Shown here piece by piece: positions 35,126 to 44,234 of a DNA stretch of 64,000 nucleotides. Source of the stretch: Psychrobacillus sp. FSL K6-2836. Lineage in GTDB: Bacteria; Bacillota; Bacilli; Bacillales_A; Planococcaceae. Location: positions 2,232,001 to 2,296,000 of the forward strand of contig NZ_JBBOOM010000001.1 in the NCBI RefSeq assembly GCF_038003085.1, read 5' to 3'. The notes beneath the pieces were generated by a model. The model saw only the letters and a program-made list of their open reading frames with translations. It did no database searches and had not been told where the DNA came from. Position 1 is the first letter of the stretch; each line of letters begins with the position of its first letter. The position numbers were made by a program, and so were the translations under genes.

Positions 35126-35860
35126 GTGGAAAATGTCATCGAAGTTCAACATTTAAGTAAATCCTTCGGAAATCATGAGGTTCTAAAAGATATAGATTTT
35201 TCGGTGAACAAGGGAGAAGTTGTTTGCATCATAGGTTCCTCTGGATCAGGAAAGTCCACCTTACTTCGTTGTATAAACTTGTTAGAAAAGCCCAGTGGCG
35301 GACAAATTATTTATAACGGGGAGAATATTTTAGATGAAAAACATGATATTCATGCCTACCGAACAAAGCTAGGAATGGTTTTCCAACAATTTAACTTATT
35401 CAATAACCATAATGTGTTAAATAACTGTATGGTCGGTCAAGTAAAAGTGTTAAAACGCTCTAAAGAAGATGCCGAAAAAATTGCGTTAAAATACTTAAAA
35501 GTAGTCGGAATGGATCATTATGTAAATGCCAAACCAAAGCAATTATCAGGCGGTCAAAAGCAACGTGTTGCGATAGCTAGAGCACTTTCTATGGAACCAG
35601 ATGTCATGTTATTTGATGAACCAACCTCGGCACTTGATCCAGAAATGGTTGGAGAGGTGCTGAAAGTGATGAAAGAGCTAGCAGGTACGGGCCTTACTAT
35701 GTTAATAGTTACACATGAGATGGAGTTCGCTAAAGAAGTTGCTGATCGAGTTGTTTTTATGGATAAAGGAGTAATTGCCGAAGAAGGTCCTCCTGAACAA
35801 ATCTTTAACAATCCAACAGAAGAACGAACAAAAGCTTTCTTAAAACGAACATTAAGCTAA
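35126..35860 (+). CDS. Lysine-type amino-acid ABC transporter, ATP-binding subunit
   Basis: A 244-aa polar-amino-acid importer ATPase: Walker [18 protein letters not shown]-loop, signature LSGGQKQR, Walker [14 protein letters not shown], switch His VTHEME. GTG 35126 follows AGGAGG by 8 nt. It powers the preceding permease. Confidence 0.92.
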   Translation: MENVIEVQHLSKSFGNHEVLKDIDFSVNKGEVVCIIGSSGSGKSTLLRCINLLEKPSGGQIIYNGENILDEKHDIHAYRTKLGMVFQQFNLFNNHNVLNNCMVGQVKVLKRSKEDAEKIALKYLKVVGMDHYVNAKPKQLSGGQKQRVAIARALSMEPDVMLFDEPTSALDPEMVGEVLKVMKELAGTGLTMLIVTHEMEFAKEVADRVVFMDKGVIAEEGPPEQIFNNPTEERTKAFLKRTLS

Positions 35861-35883
35861 CAACCGCTTGGAGGAATCGATAG

Positions 35884-36618
35884 GTGAACCTTTTCAATCT
35901 GATTAAAAAAGACCAAGAATACTGGCTTGTGGATCAGCTAAAAGTATCTCATATTCCAAACATAGAATACTTAGTTGCATTTGATAAATTATTAACAGAG
36001 TGGAAGGCACAAAAAGTAGCCTATCTATCTCTTCTGATGGATGAAGAGAATGAGGATTGGCTGTTAAAGCGTGGTTTCAAGAAAGTGTCTTCTATTGTGG
36101 AGTATACAAAGACATTGGTGGGCCCATTTAATAATATAAGTACTTTTCAAGTAGATGCACTTTCTAATAGCCTAGTTACTGATTCGGAATTTGCTATATT
36201 GTACGATTCATGCAGAAGTGGTTCGGCTAACAAGAATAAGTTGTTTTCTATCAGTCAAATAATGGAGTCACTTGAACGTGAATTAGGTACTGATTGGCGA
36301 GAACAGTGCTTTATCTTTTCTCAAGATGGTATGAATTATGGAATCAGTATTCCTCATATTGAACAGGGTACTACTGATGAGGGAAGAATGTTTTATTTTG
36401 GGGTTGTACCAGAGCGACGAGGAAAAGGATATGGCAAGATATTTCATTCTATTACATTGGAACTTTTGAAAACATTAGGTGCCAAAACTTATGTAGGAAG
36501 TACAGACACAGGGAATGCCCCTATGAGACGTATTTTTGAAGCAAATGGATGTATTTTACGAGATATTAAAGGTATCTACCGAATAGACATGAAAAAAGTG
36601 GATGAACTCATAAAATGA
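35884..36618 (+). CDS. GNAT-family N-acetyltransferase
   Basis: A 244-aa protein whose C-terminal half is a GNAT domain: acetyl-CoA loop FGVVPERRGKGYGKIFHS and the later GNAPMRRIFEANG. The N-terminal half is a degenerate GNAT-like fold. GTG 35884 follows GGAGG by 8 nt, 23 bp behind the transporter ATPase and before the operon terminator, so it is under the lysine riboswitch. A lysine-related acceptor is a fair guess, no more. Confidence 0.8.
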   Translation: MNLFNLIKKDQEYWLVDQLKVSHIPNIEYLVAFDKLLTEWKAQKVAYLSLLMDEENEDWLLKRGFKKVSSIVEYTKTLVGPFNNISTFQVDALSNSLVTDSEFAILYDSCRSGSANKNKLFSISQIMESLERELGTDWREQCFIFSQDGMNYGISIPHIEQGTTDEGRMFYFGVVPERRGKGYGKIFHSITLELLKTLGAKTYVGSTDTGNAPMRRIFEANGCILRDIKGIYRIDMKKVDELIK

Positions 36619-36634
36619 GTCATCCACTTTTTTT
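36592..36634 (+). terminator. Terminator of the lysine-riboswitch operon
   Basis: AAAAAAGTGGATGA pairs with TCATCCACTTTTTT; the 5' arm overlaps the last codons of the GNAT gene. Confidence 0.8.
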
Positions 36635-36738
36635 AAGATTAAGTATATAAAAGGGACCCGTGAAATTAGGGGTTCTATTTTGAAAGGAAGGATGAAAAAG
36701 GTGATTTTCTTTTATGCTAGTGGAAATACAGGGAAATA

Positions 36739-36788
36739 ATAAGTATTCACTAAACAAAGAAGCGAAATAACGAACGAATTTGCATATT
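36739..36788. repeat. Dispersed repeat fragment shared with 50213-50261
   Basis: TAAGTATTCACTAAACAAAG and AAGCGAAATAACGAACGAAT then TTGCATAT align with TAAGTATTTGCCTCATAAAG and AAGCGAAATATAGAACGAAA then TTGCATAT at the second site. Both lie just upstream of another shared string (GAATAGGAAAGTA). Confidence 0.6.
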
Positions 36789-36791
36789 CTA

Positions 36792-36892
36792 GGCCCACAT
36801 GATGTGGATCAGACAGTCGTTGAGAAATTTCTTTTTATTTTGCGACGAGCTTTTCGTAGAAGCACCACGATGTCGCGTACTTAGACTGTCAG
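36792..36892 (+). repeat. 100-bp intergenic repeat, copy 1
   Basis: Same element as 40094-40192 but in opposite orientation: GGCCCACATGATGTGGATCA, then AGTCGTTGAGAAAT, TTTTATTTTGCGACGAGC, GCACCACGATGTCGCGTACT, TAGACTGTC. The two copies bracket mtnWXBD. Inverted GACAGTC and GACTGTC near the ends allow a hairpin. Confidence 0.8.
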
Positions 36893-36898
36893 TCCTTC

Positions 36899-36928
36899 TA
36901 TGAATAGGAAAGTAGCTTTGCTCTAGTT
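36899..36928. repeat. Short dispersed repeat (GAATAGGAAAGTAGCTTT)
   Basis: A string of about 30 bp also found at 48329-48359 and 50274-50303, where it precedes the nested-stem repeat. Here the nested-stem part is absent. Confidence 0.55.
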
Positions 36929-37001
36929 CCGTTTTTTCTTATTTTTAGAGAAATAGATTGGAAGCTGCTCCTTAGTTAATTCCTACAAGGAGTATTTATT
37001 T

Positions 37002-37535
37002 TTATTGTTCTACTGCTTCCTCTTGATAAACTGGAACCCAGCCCTCTGTTGTTACAAATATGCGAACAGCAACAACTTTACGGTCCTCTGATAATGTGAA
37101 GTAATGTGTAATATTCTCAGGTACGGATATCAAATCACCAGGTGAAAGATGAACTTCAAAGTAGCCTTTGTCCTTGCCTTGTATTATGAAGACACCATGG
37201 CCACTTACAATATAACGAACTTCATCGTCCGTATGAAGGTGCTTGCGTTCGAAATTTTTTAACAGTTCATCTAAATTAGGGTTTGAATCAGATAGAGAAA
37301 TAATATCAGCTGCTTGATAGCCACGACGGGTAGAGATATCGTCTATTTCCACTTGGAAAGCTTGTAGAATCTCTTGCTTTTCTTCGTCGTTTAAGTCGAA
37401 TTTTTCACGAAGATTTTCTGGTAACTTGTCATTATCCCAATGTTCATAAATTACTTCCTGACTTTCTAAAAATGCTGCTACCTCGTTTTGTACTTCAATT
37501 GTTTCACTTGTTTCTTGGATTTTAATAATAGCCAT
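37002..37535 (-). CDS. mtnD: Acireductone dioxygenase
   Basis: A 177-aa cupin enzyme that opens the acireductone of the methionine salvage pathway with O2 to give the keto-acid precursor of methionine plus formate (Fe form). Metal ligands are in KHLHTDDEVRY (His, His, Glu) and a later His in SVPENITHYFTL. ATG 37535 follows AAGGAAG by 7 nt; the upstream TTG is adjacent and less likely. It is the last gene of mtnWXBD, under the leftward S-box. Confidence 0.93.
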   Translation of the reverse strand: MAIIKIQETSETIEVQNEVAAFLESQEVIYEHWDNDKLPENLREKFDLNDEEKQEILQAFQVEIDDISTRRGYQAADIISLSDSNPNLDELLKNFERKHLHTDDEVRYIVSGHGVFIIQGKDKGYFEVHLSPGDLISVPENITHYFTLSEDRKVVAVRIFVTTEGWVPVYQEEAVEQ

Positions 37536-37550
37536 CAAAAATCTTCCTTT

Positions 37551-38165
37551 CTATTTTGAGTGTATTTGATGTAATGCTAATTGATATTGAAATAAAAACT
37601 CACAAGCCTCAAGGAGTTTTTTAGCTTCGAACCCATCTTTTCCCCAAACTGTTATACCATGGTTCCGAATAAGTATAGCTCCCTTGTCAGCAGAAATAAA
37701 AGATGTAAACTCTTCTGCAAGTTTCGGAATATGAGCGTAGTTTGGAATAATTGGTATAGAGAGTATTGCATCCTCTTCCCACATTCCAAATGCTTTAATA
37801 AGTTCAATGCCTTGAAAATCAACTGAACCTTTATCGCCGTATAATTCAGAGATAACGTTATTGGCAACTGTATGGATGTGTAGACTGCAACCTGCATTTG
37901 TCTCTCGATATATTGCACAGTGTAGTAATGTTTCGGCAGATGGAGTTAAATGAGTATTTTCTACTGGATTTCCAGTGGCATCAACAAGTAAAAAATCTTC
38001 TGAAGTCCTCTTTTTTTTATCTTTTCCGCTTGCAGTTACTAAAAACTCTATAGGATTATCATTTACTTTAATAGCAAGATTTCCGCTAGTCCCCATAAAC
38101 CAATCTCTTGCAGCTAACTCATCTTTTATATTCGCAAGTTCTTCCCATTTATCTTGTAAAGTCAT
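37551..38165 (-). CDS. mtnB: Methylthioribulose-1-phosphate dehydratase
   Basis: A 204-aa class II aldolase-fold enzyme that dehydrates 5-methylthioribulose-1-phosphate. Zinc ligands are in [10 protein letters not shown] and a later [10 protein letters not shown]. Its start overlaps the mtnX stop by 4 bp, and a 12-bp gap follows to mtnD minus its Shine-Dalgarno site. Confidence 0.92.
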   Translation of the reverse strand: MTLQDKWEELANIKDELAARDWFMGTSGNLAIKVNDNPIEFLVTASGKDKKKRTSEDFLLVDATGNPVENTHLTPSAETLLHCAIYRETNAGCSLHIHTVANNVISELYGDKGSVDFQGIELIKAFGMWEEDAILSIPIIPNYAHIPKLAEEFTSFISADKGAILIRNHGITVWGKDGFEAKKLLEACEFLFQYQLALHQIHSK

Positions 38166-38827
38166 AATTTCACACCTAATTTAGCATCAATAATCTTTAT
38201 CACATCGTGGAAGTTCTCAAATGGCTCATAGGGAATATTTATTTCCTCGCATTTTTCGATTAAGAAGTCTCTTGCGATAATGATATCTCCCAATTTTGCT
38301 GCTTCTAAATCAGTAATAGAATCGCCAATTACAACACTCATAGCATCTTGGTCAAGCAGAGTACGAATAATAGATGGTTTACAGCAACCACAGCCTTGGC
38401 TCGTGCATTGTTCATCACAGCTATGTGGAAAATCAATGTGAATTGTATCCTTGGAAAATTCTGATGTATTACAATAAACTCCTGCAAATGGCCCGAATGG
38501 TTCTAGTAGCTTATGGACGAAAAAGTCTATACCGCCACTTACGATATAAAGTGGTATGTCATGCTTTTTTGTAAAGGATACAAATTCACTAAATCCATCG
38601 CGAATAATCGCCTGCTTAAGTACAAAAGAAATAATTTCATCTTTTGACTCGATAGGTAGGAGAGCGAACATTTTTGCTACGCCTTCTCGTATGGAAATTC
38701 GTTGACCTAAAATATCATCTTTAATCGGTGTCCATTCTGGTGGAGCAAACTTTTTCATAATTGCCATAATATTATCCTGATTGGTAATGGTTCCATCAAA
38801 GTCACAAAAAACTACAAGTTTACTCAT
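38162..38827 (-). CDS. mtnX: 2-hydroxy-3-keto-5-methylthiopentenyl-1-phosphate phosphatase
   Basis: A 221-aa HAD phosphatase. The nucleophile motif is [12 protein letters not shown], motif III is [14 protein letters not shown], and a Cys-rich insert [13 protein letters not shown] is typical of MtnX. It acts after MtnW. ATG 38827 (GGGGGTGA upstream) lies 4 bp behind the mtnW stop, so the two are coupled. Confidence 0.92.
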   Translation of the reverse strand: MSKLVVFCDFDGTITNQDNIMAIMKKFAPPEWTPIKDDILGQRISIREGVAKMFALLPIESKDEIISFVLKQAIIRDGFSEFVSFTKKHDIPLYIVSGGIDFFVHKLLEPFGPFAGVYCNTSEFSKDTIHIDFPHSCDEQCTSQGCGCCKPSIIRTLLDQDAMSVVIGDSITDLEAAKLGDIIIARDFLIEKCEEINIPYEPFENFHDVIKIIDAKLGVKL

Positions 38828-38831
38828 ATAA

Positions 38832-40046
38832 TCACCCCCATAATTCAATTGCTGTTTTTAGTTCACTATGTTGTTTCGCTGCCTGTTCTAACGGAATACC
38901 TTCCAAAACAGCTGATACGGCCTGCCTAAAAGCTAAACCACCTCCTGTTGCACCTGCGGGATGCCCATGTACACCCCCGCCTGCATTAATAATGCTATCA
39001 ATTCCATAGTCATCCATTAATAGTGGTACGAGACCGGGGTGAATTCCTGCAGATGGAACTGGAAAGCATTGTTTAACCTTGCTGATTTTTGTTAGCTCTT
39101 CACCTAAAGAAAGAGCTATAGACTTTTCAAGCGCAACGCTACCATAAGGAGAAGGGAACAATGAAAAGTCTGCTCCTGCATAACGAGTAAGTTTTCCAAG
39201 AACTAGTGATGTTGAAACCCCATAAAATGCTGAGGACGTTAATGCTCCACTATAAGCCGGGTGTGCCATAAGTGGCAATTGGATTTCCTCGTCTTCCGCT
39301 AGCTCTTGAAGAACGTCTAATCCATAAGTGTGAACATTAAATAGGAGTGCATCTGCTCCAAGTTCTCGGGCTTTTTTGGCCTTATCTTTTAACTCGAATG
39401 TACGTCCCGACAAATTTACTGCATATAAAGTACGATGCCCGGTGTCTTCATACACTTGCCTCAAGACTTCGCGCCCAGTAGTAATACGTGTTTCAAAAGG
39501 AGTAAGTGGGTTTTCGAATAGAATTTCATCATCTTTTACAAGATCAACTCCACCGAGTGCCTGCTGTTTAAGCTGCTCGGCTAAATAGTCAATATCTCTC
39601 CCAATGACTCCTTTGAATATACTCATAACTAGTGGGCGTTCATGGACTCCTAATATTTCTCGGATTCCTTGTATGCCGAAGCGTGGACCAGGGAAATGAG
39701 ACAACATATTTAGATCGAATTGTAAATCTAATAACTTTACTTCACCGTCTAGCGATAGTTTGCCGAAGACTGTTGTTAAAATTGCCGGAATATCAGTAGA
39801 AAAATTTGCTGCAGGATAGAATATTTTAATTTCTCCCTTAATTTTTTCCGGTTGAATGGGATGTAGGATGTCCTTAAATTCAGTAACAGATATTACAATT
39901 CCTTTATGCTTTTTTAGCTGTTCCTGTTCTAATAAAGCTAAACTGGTCCAAGAACCAATAGTCAATCCAAGTGCAATATCTTCCGCCTTTTTTTCAAAAG
40001 AACCAGATTTTCCGTATAGTTGATAGTGCGCGGTAATTCCGCTCAT
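38832..40046 (-). CDS. mtnW: 2,3-diketo-5-methylthiopentyl-1-phosphate enolase (RuBisCO-like protein)
   Basis: A 404-aa RuBisCO-like protein that enolises the diketone intermediate. The [10 protein letters not shown] block carries the Lys/Asp/Asp/Glu metal site (Lys carbamylated in the family), and a C-terminal [15 protein letters not shown] phosphate-binding stretch follows. Length fits MtnW of Bacillus. GTTAGGAGTG precedes the ATG. It is the first gene after the leftward S-box, separated from its terminator by about 260 bp that include a dispersed repeat. Confidence 0.94.
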   Translation of the reverse strand: MSGITAHYQLYGKSGSFEKKAEDIALGLTIGSWTSLALLEQEQLKKHKGIVISVTEFKDILHPIQPEKIKGEIKIFYPAANFSTDIPAILTTVFGKLSLDGEVKLLDLQFDLNMLSHFPGPRFGIQGIREILGVHERPLVMSIFKGVIGRDIDYLAEQLKQQALGGVDLVKDDEILFENPLTPFETRITTGREVLRQVYEDTGHRTLYAVNLSGRTFELKDKAKKARELGADALLFNVHTYGLDVLQELAEDEEIQLPLMAHPAYSGALTSSAFYGVSTSLVLGKLTRYAGADFSLFPSPYGSVALEKSIALSLGEELTKISKVKQCFPVPSAGIHPGLVPLLMDDYGIDSIINAGGGVHGHPAGATGGGLAFRQAVSAVLEGIPLEQAAKQHSELKTAIELWG

Positions 40047-40093
40047 TTTTTCACTCCTAACTTAATAAATGTGCAAGCGTCTATGCTTGGGAA

Positions 40094-40192
40094 GTCAGTC
40101 TAAGTTCGCGACATCGTGGTGCTCCTGCGCAAAGCTCGTCGCAAAATAAAAAAACATTTCGCAACGACTGACTGACCTACATCCTGTGGGCC
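40094..40192 (-). repeat. 100-bp intergenic repeat, copy 2, inside the mtnW leader
   Basis: Read on the minus strand it matches 36792-36892 closely: GGCCCACAGGATGTAGGTCA, AGTCGTTGCGAAAT, TTTTATTTTGCGACGAGC, GCACCACGATGTCGCGAACT, TAGACTGAC. It lies between the S-box terminator and the mtnW start, so it is transcribed as part of the mtnW 5' leader. Neighbouring DNA (GAGCGCTTGCGCTTTTC and CAGCTCCTCGTGCCGCTTC on the minus strand) is also of a kind I recall as repeated in Bacillales. Confidence 0.8.
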
Positions 40193-40310
40193 TCCGACTA
40201 GCGCTTGAAGAATTTCACGAAAAGGCGTCTTGTTCCTTTGCTGAAATTCTGAAGCGGCACGAGGAGCTGGATAGAATATAAGAAAAGCGCAAGCGCTCAA
40301 CGGATAATAT

Positions 40311-40338
40311 AAAAAACCTCTTCAAATAAGAAGAGGTT
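40311..40338 (-). terminator. S-box-controlled terminator of mtnWXBD
   Basis: On the minus strand AACCTCTTC-TTATTT-GAAGAGGTT followed by TTTT. It is the expression platform of the leftward S-box. Confidence 0.88.
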
Positions 40339-40354
40339 AATAGTTTAACAACTT

Positions 40355-40455
40355 CTTATTTCTCAGCCTGTTGGCTGCAAGAATTAGCACCGTGTTCAAA
40401 ATTGAATCGGTTGCCGGGTATCATAGGGCTTGTCCCTCCACCTGCTCTAAATAAG
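40355..40455 (-). ncRNA. SAM-I riboswitch (S-box) upstream of mtnWXBD
   Basis: Minus strand: CTTATTTAGAGCAGGTGGAG, GGACAAGCCCTATGATACCC, GGCAACCGATTCAATTTTGA, ACACGGTGCTAATTCTTGC, then GCTGAGAAATAAG closing P1 with CTTATTT. The AGAG..GAGGGA, GATG-like (GATACCCGGCAACC) and GGTGCTAATTC blocks are diagnostic. SAM binding favours termination, so the operon is on when SAM is low. Confidence 0.93.
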
Positions 40456-40491
40456 AAAATATTCAGTTGAATTATTTAATAAATTACATTG

Positions 40492-40520
40492 ATTATTCCA
40501 TGCATTAAAAATTCTGTCAA
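40492..40520 (-). promoter_or_regulatory. Promoter of mtnWXBD
   Basis: On the minus strand TTGACA (40515-40520), 17-nt spacer, AATAAT (40492-40497), about 37 nt before the S-box. Confidence 0.7.
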
Positions 40521-40556
40521 CAAAAAAATTAAAAATTATATTTATTCGAAATACTG

Positions 40557-40586
40557 TTGACATAACTTTTTCTAGTATGCTAGGAT
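40557..40586 (+). promoter_or_regulatory. Promoter of mtnKA-transporter operon
   Basis: TTGACA (40557-40562), 18-nt spacer, TAGGAT (40581-40586), about 30 nt before the rightward S-box. Confidence 0.65.
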
Positions 40587-40615
40587 TCTAAACAAACATC
40601 AATAGTAGTACCGCA

Positions 40616-40772
40616 CTCTTATCAAGAGCAGGCAGAGGGATAATGGCCCGATGACGCCCAGCAACCGACCGTAATACCGTTGTGAGACGGGGCGCTTTAT
40701 GCGCCGGAATGTAAAATTCCGTAAGGCACGGTGCTAATTCCATCAGAAAGTTTACTTTCTGAGAGATAAGAG
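40616..40772 (+). ncRNA. SAM-I riboswitch (S-box) upstream of mtnKA
   Basis: CTCTTATCAAGAGCAGGCAG, AGGGATAATGGCCCGATGAC, GCCCAGCAACCGACC, an extended variable arm with GGGGCGC/GCGCC, then AAGGCACGGTGCTAATTCC and GAGAGATAAGAG. P1 pairs CTCTTATC (40616-40623) with GATAAGAG (40765-40772). A terminator follows at 40795. It is longer than its divergent twin because of the added P3/P4 hairpin arm. Confidence 0.95.
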
Positions 40773-40794
40773 GTTCAGAATCTCTTATTCTTAG

Positions 40795-40827
40795 CCTCTT
40801 TCTTTTGGAAAGAGGTTTTTTATTTTT
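40795..40827 (+). terminator. S-box-controlled terminator of mtnKA operon
   Basis: CCTCTTTC-TTTT-GGAAAGAGG followed by a T-rich tract. The GATAAGAGG/TCTCTTATTC segments upstream can form the competing antiterminator. Confidence 0.88.
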
Positions 40828-40847
40828 TAAATGAGAGGGAGATAGTA

Positions 40848-42056
40848 ATGGCGGTAGTAGCGACGAAAAAATACGAAGCATTAACTAAAGAAACGGCAAT
40901 TTCACTGGCAATTGAATTATCATTGTTCTCGAACGAAGCTCCATTAGTTTGTGAAGAGATTGGTGATGGAAATTTAAACTATGTATTCCATATAGCAAAT
41001 CGAGCAAGTGGGCATGGAGTTATTATTAAACAGGCCTTACCCTATGCAAAAGTAATCGGGGAGAGTTGGCCACTTACACTGAAAAGGGCAAAGATTGAAG
41101 CGAGTGCATTACAAAAACATGGAGAATATGCTGCCGCTCTAGTTCCCAAAGTTTATGCAACAGATGAAAATTTAGCAATCACGGTTATGGAAGACTTATC
41201 TCATCTAGAAATAGTGCGTGAGGGTTTGATAAAAGGGGAGTCCTATCCTAAACTGTCATCTGACATTGGGGAATATCTGGCTTCGACACTTTTTCATACT
41301 TCTGATTTTGCACTTCATCCCTTCGAAAAAAAAGCGCTTGTTGTAGAATTCTCTAATCCAGAATTGTGTAAGATCACGGAGGACTTAATCTTTACGGATC
41401 CTTTTTTTAATCATGAAACTAATGACTTTGAACCTGCATTACGATCAGAAGTGGAAGAAATATGGAATAATAATTTATTAAAGCTCGAAGTAGCAAAATT
41501 AAAAAGAAGCTTTTTGACAGAAGCTGAAGCTTTGCTACATGGAGATCTTCATACGGGAAGTATATTTGCGAGTGAAGAAGAAACTAAAGTAATAGATCCA
41601 GAGTTTGCTTTTTATGGTCCTATTGGATTTGATATAGGCTTATTTTTGGCAAATTTAATAGTTCAATCTATAACCAGAGAAGGCGAACAACGTGAAGTCA
41701 TACATAGTCATATTCATAACACATGGATCACTTTCTCCGGTAAATTTTCGGAGTATTTGAAACAGAGTGAATTTGACTTATTTAATGACGTTGAGGGATA
41801 TGAGGCATTTGTGTTAGGGAAAATATTTCATGATTCATTAGGATTTGCAGGGTGTGAGCTTATTCGTAGAACAATTGGACTGGCACATGTGAAGGACTTG
41901 GATAGTATTGAAAACCAAGAACAACGAATTTTACTAAAAAAACAAACTCTTAAGGCTGGTGAAAGATTAATAGTGAGTCATAAGGAAATAGACTCAATAG
42001 ATGCAGTAATTGAGTTGTTAGGAGAAATAAAAAGTGAGTATTCCATTATCAATTAA
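40848..42056 (+). CDS. mtnK: 5-methylthioribose kinase
   Basis: A 402-aa kinase of the aminoglycoside-phosphotransferase fold that phosphorylates methylthioribose with ATP, the entry step for imported or recycled methylthioribose. The catalytic loop is [12 protein letters not shown], the metal site is [16 protein letters not shown], and the N-terminal glycine-rich [11 protein letters not shown] is typical of MtnK. GAGAGGGAG precedes the ATG. It overlaps mtnA by 23 bp. Confidence 0.94.
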   Translation: MAVVATKKYEALTKETAISLAIELSLFSNEAPLVCEEIGDGNLNYVFHIANRASGHGVIIKQALPYAKVIGESWPLTLKRAKIEASALQKHGEYAAALVPKVYATDENLAITVMEDLSHLEIVREGLIKGESYPKLSSDIGEYLASTLFHTSDFALHPFEKKALVVEFSNPELCKITEDLIFTDPFFNHETNDFEPALRSEVEEIWNNNLLKLEVAKLKRSFLTEAEALLHGDLHTGSIFASEEETKVIDPEFAFYGPIGFDIGLFLANLIVQSITREGEQREVIHSHIHNTWITFSGKFSEYLKQSEFDLFNDVEGYEAFVLGKIFHDSLGFAGCELIRRTIGLAHVKDLDSIENQEQRILLKKQTLKAGERLIVSHKEIDSIDAVIELLGEIKSEYSIIN

Positions 42057-43101
42057 GTGGGAAGGTAAGCAGTTAATAATCTTAGATCAACAGAAGCTTC
42101 CGCATGAAATTGTCTATATAAAACTAGAAACACTTAAAGATGTTTACGAGGCCATAATTACCCTAAAAGTTCGTGGAGCTCCTGCCATAGGGATTACGGC
42201 GGCATATGGATTAGCTATGGAGGCGCAGAACTATAAAACAAATTCAATGATAGATTTTCTAGAAATACTAGAAAAGGATGCAACATACTTGGGCAAATCG
42301 CGACCAACTGCTGTCAACCTGGTTTGGGCACTTAAGAGGTTGCTAAAAGTAGCAAGTCATATGGATAATGTTCTGATTGCAAAAGAGCTACTAGTTAAAG
42401 AAGCAATGAGAATCCATAAGGAAGACGAGGAGTCCTGTCAGAATATTGGTGAATTTGCACTTTCTTTATTTGAAGATAAAACCAAAGTAATGACTATTTG
42501 CAATGCGGGTTCTATTGCTACTGCAAAGTACGGTACCGCATTAGCACCTTTTCACTTAGGAAAAGAACGTGGCAAAGAGTTTGAAGTATTTGCATGTGAA
42601 ACTAGACCTGTCTTTCAAGGAGGCAGGCTGACAGTGTGGGAGCTACAGCAATCAGGTGTCGATGTGACACTTATTACCGATAGTATGGCTGCTCACACAA
42701 TAGGGGCAAAAGGAATAGAAGCAATTATTGTTGGAGCTGATCGGATAGCTAAAAATGGTGACACAGCAAACAAAATAGGAACTCTTAACTTAGCTATTCT
42801 TGCTTCCGTATATGGAATTCCATTTTATGTGGCCGCACCATCCTCTACATTCGATTTATCCATAAATAATGGAGAAGAAATACCAATAGAAGAAAGGAAA
42901 GCAGAGGAAATTATTATTATTAACGACAAAGCTATTGCCCCAGTAAATACAAAAGTATTCAATCCTGCGTTTGATGTGACACCATCAAAATATATAAGCG
43001 CTATTATTACAGAAAAAGGTATTATCTATCCAAATTATAGTGAAAACATTTCAACTCAACTAGCGGTTTCAAATGAAAAGGAGAAAATTTATGAAAACTA
43101 A
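42034..43101 (+). CDS. mtnA: S-methyl-5-thioribose-1-phosphate isomerase
   Basis: A 355-aa isomerase of the eIF2B-alpha-like family: [16 protein letters not shown] near residues 50-65, catalytic Cys in [17 protein letters not shown], and Asp in [18 protein letters not shown]. It converts methylthioribose-1-phosphate to the ribulose form, the substrate of MtnB. The start is GTG 42034, inside the end of mtnK. The family block usually reads CNTGSLAT, so NAGSIAT is a conservative variant. Confidence 0.94.
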   Translation: MSIPLSIKWEGKQLIILDQQKLPHEIVYIKLETLKDVYEAIITLKVRGAPAIGITAAYGLAMEAQNYKTNSMIDFLEILEKDATYLGKSRPTAVNLVWALKRLLKVASHMDNVLIAKELLVKEAMRIHKEDEESCQNIGEFALSLFEDKTKVMTICNAGSIATAKYGTALAPFHLGKERGKEFEVFACETRPVFQGGRLTVWELQQSGVDVTLITDSMAAHTIGAKGIEAIIVGADRIAKNGDTANKIGTLNLAILASVYGIPFYVAAPSSTFDLSINNGEEIPIEERKAEEIIIINDKAIAPVNTKVFNPAFDVTPSKYISAIITEKGIIYPNYSENISTQLAVSNEKEKIYEN

Positions 43102-44173
43102 TAAGTATTGGTTATTATTTGCGATTATGGTTATTGGAGTATTGTTAGCCGCATGTCAACCAAAAGCAGAGGGAGAAGTAAGTACTTCATCTAGCAGTAA
43201 GGCAGAGGCTTCAGACCATCCGCTAGCTGGCAAGAAAATTGCATTGGTTATGCAACAAAATTTAGGGACATTTTCAGCTCAATATATTGAAGGTGTAAAA
43301 GAGCAAGTAGAGAAATTTGGTGGAACTGTCACAGTGTTTACTTCTGAAGGGGATTTATCTAAAATGGCTTCCAATTTGGATGCCGCGGTGAACCAAGGGG
43401 TTGACGGTATTTTAATAGATCACGGTACCAAAGAAGCGCTGAACCAAGGGGTAGAGAATGCAGTTGCAAAGGGAATTCCGGTTGTCGCATTTGATGCGGG
43501 AGTTGAAGTTGAAGGAGTAACTTCTTTAGAACAAGGTGATGAAAAAATGGCCCAAATGACGCTAGAAAAACTAGCGGAAGATTCAAATGGTGAAGCGAAT
43601 ATCGTGAAAATATGGGTAGCAGGTTTTGCACCGATGGAAAGAAGACAAATAGCATATGAGAATTTTCTAGGAGAGAATCCAGGGATTAAAGAAATCGCGA
43701 CATTCGGAGCAGCAACACAAAATACTGCTTTAGATACTCAGTCACAAATGGAAGCGGTATTAAAACAATACCCTAACGAAGGTGAAATTACAGCTGTTTG
43801 GGCTGCGTGGGACGAGTTTGCCAAAGGTGCAGTTCGAGCAATAGAACAAGCAGGGCGTACGGATATTAAGGTATATAGTATCGATATGAGTGATGAAGAT
43901 TTACAAATGATTCAAAATGACAATAGTCCCTGGGTTGCGTCGGCAGCGGTAGATCCTAAGGATATCGGTCGTATTCAAGTTCGTTATTTATATCAAAAAA
44001 TTAGTGGGGGTAATGTAGAAGAAAAAGTCGTATTAGAGCCAGTTTTTGTAGAAGCCTCTAAATTGCCGGAAGAAACAGTAACGACGAATGAACTCAGTGA
44101 TCATATTGAAGGTTGGGGAGCAAGCGATCAAGGCTACACAGATGAATTAAAAGGATTAGAAGAAAACAGATAA
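43091..44173 (+). CDS. Sugar-type binding lipoprotein, predicted methylthioribose importer
   Basis: A 360-aa lipoprotein with lipobox LAAC (Cys 21), Ser/Thr linker and a periplasmic-binding-protein type 1 fold (RbsB/LsrB class): [56 protein letters not shown] 43091 follows AAGGAG by 7 nt and overlaps mtnA by 11 bp. Its lodging in the S-box mtnKA operon predicts methylthioribose, or a close thiopentose, as ligand, feeding MtnK directly. The ligand assignment is inference from context. Confidence 0.82.
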   Translation: MKTNKYWLLFAIMVIGVLLAACQPKAEGEVSTSSSSKAEASDHPLAGKKIALVMQQNLGTFSAQYIEGVKEQVEKFGGTVTVFTSEGDLSKMASNLDAAVNQGVDGILIDHGTKEALNQGVENAVAKGIPVVAFDAGVEVEGVTSLEQGDEKMAQMTLEKLAEDSNGEANIVKIWVAGFAPMERRQIAYENFLGENPGIKEIATFGAATQNTALDTQSQMEAVLKQYPNEGEITAVWAAWDEFAKGAVRAIEQAGRTDIKVYSIDMSDEDLQMIQNDNSPWVASAAVDPKDIGRIQVRYLYQKISGGNVEEKVVLEPVFVEASKLPEETVTTNELSDHIEGWGASDQGYTDELKGLEENR

Positions 44174-44187
44174 CTTAAAAAGAATTT

Positions 44188-44217
44188 AAGCTGTCCTGTT
44201 TATGGGACAGCTTTTTC
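44188..44217 (+). terminator. Intra-operon attenuator hairpin
   Basis: AAGCTGTCC-TGTTTAT-GGGACAGCTT followed by TTTC, between the binding-protein and ATPase genes. It probably makes binding protein more abundant than the transporter proper. Confidence 0.75.
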
Positions 44218-44234
44218 TAAGAAAGGAGCAATCG

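Noticed and set aside
40100-40300. 66-codon minus-strand frame in the mtnW leader
   Set aside because: It coincides with the 100-bp repeat and GCGCTTGCGC-type repeat DNA and has no ribosome site.
40588-40881. 97-codon minus-strand open frame across the rightward S-box
   Set aside because: It covers the riboswitch, terminator and mtnK start on the opposite strand; the composition is explained by the RNA element.
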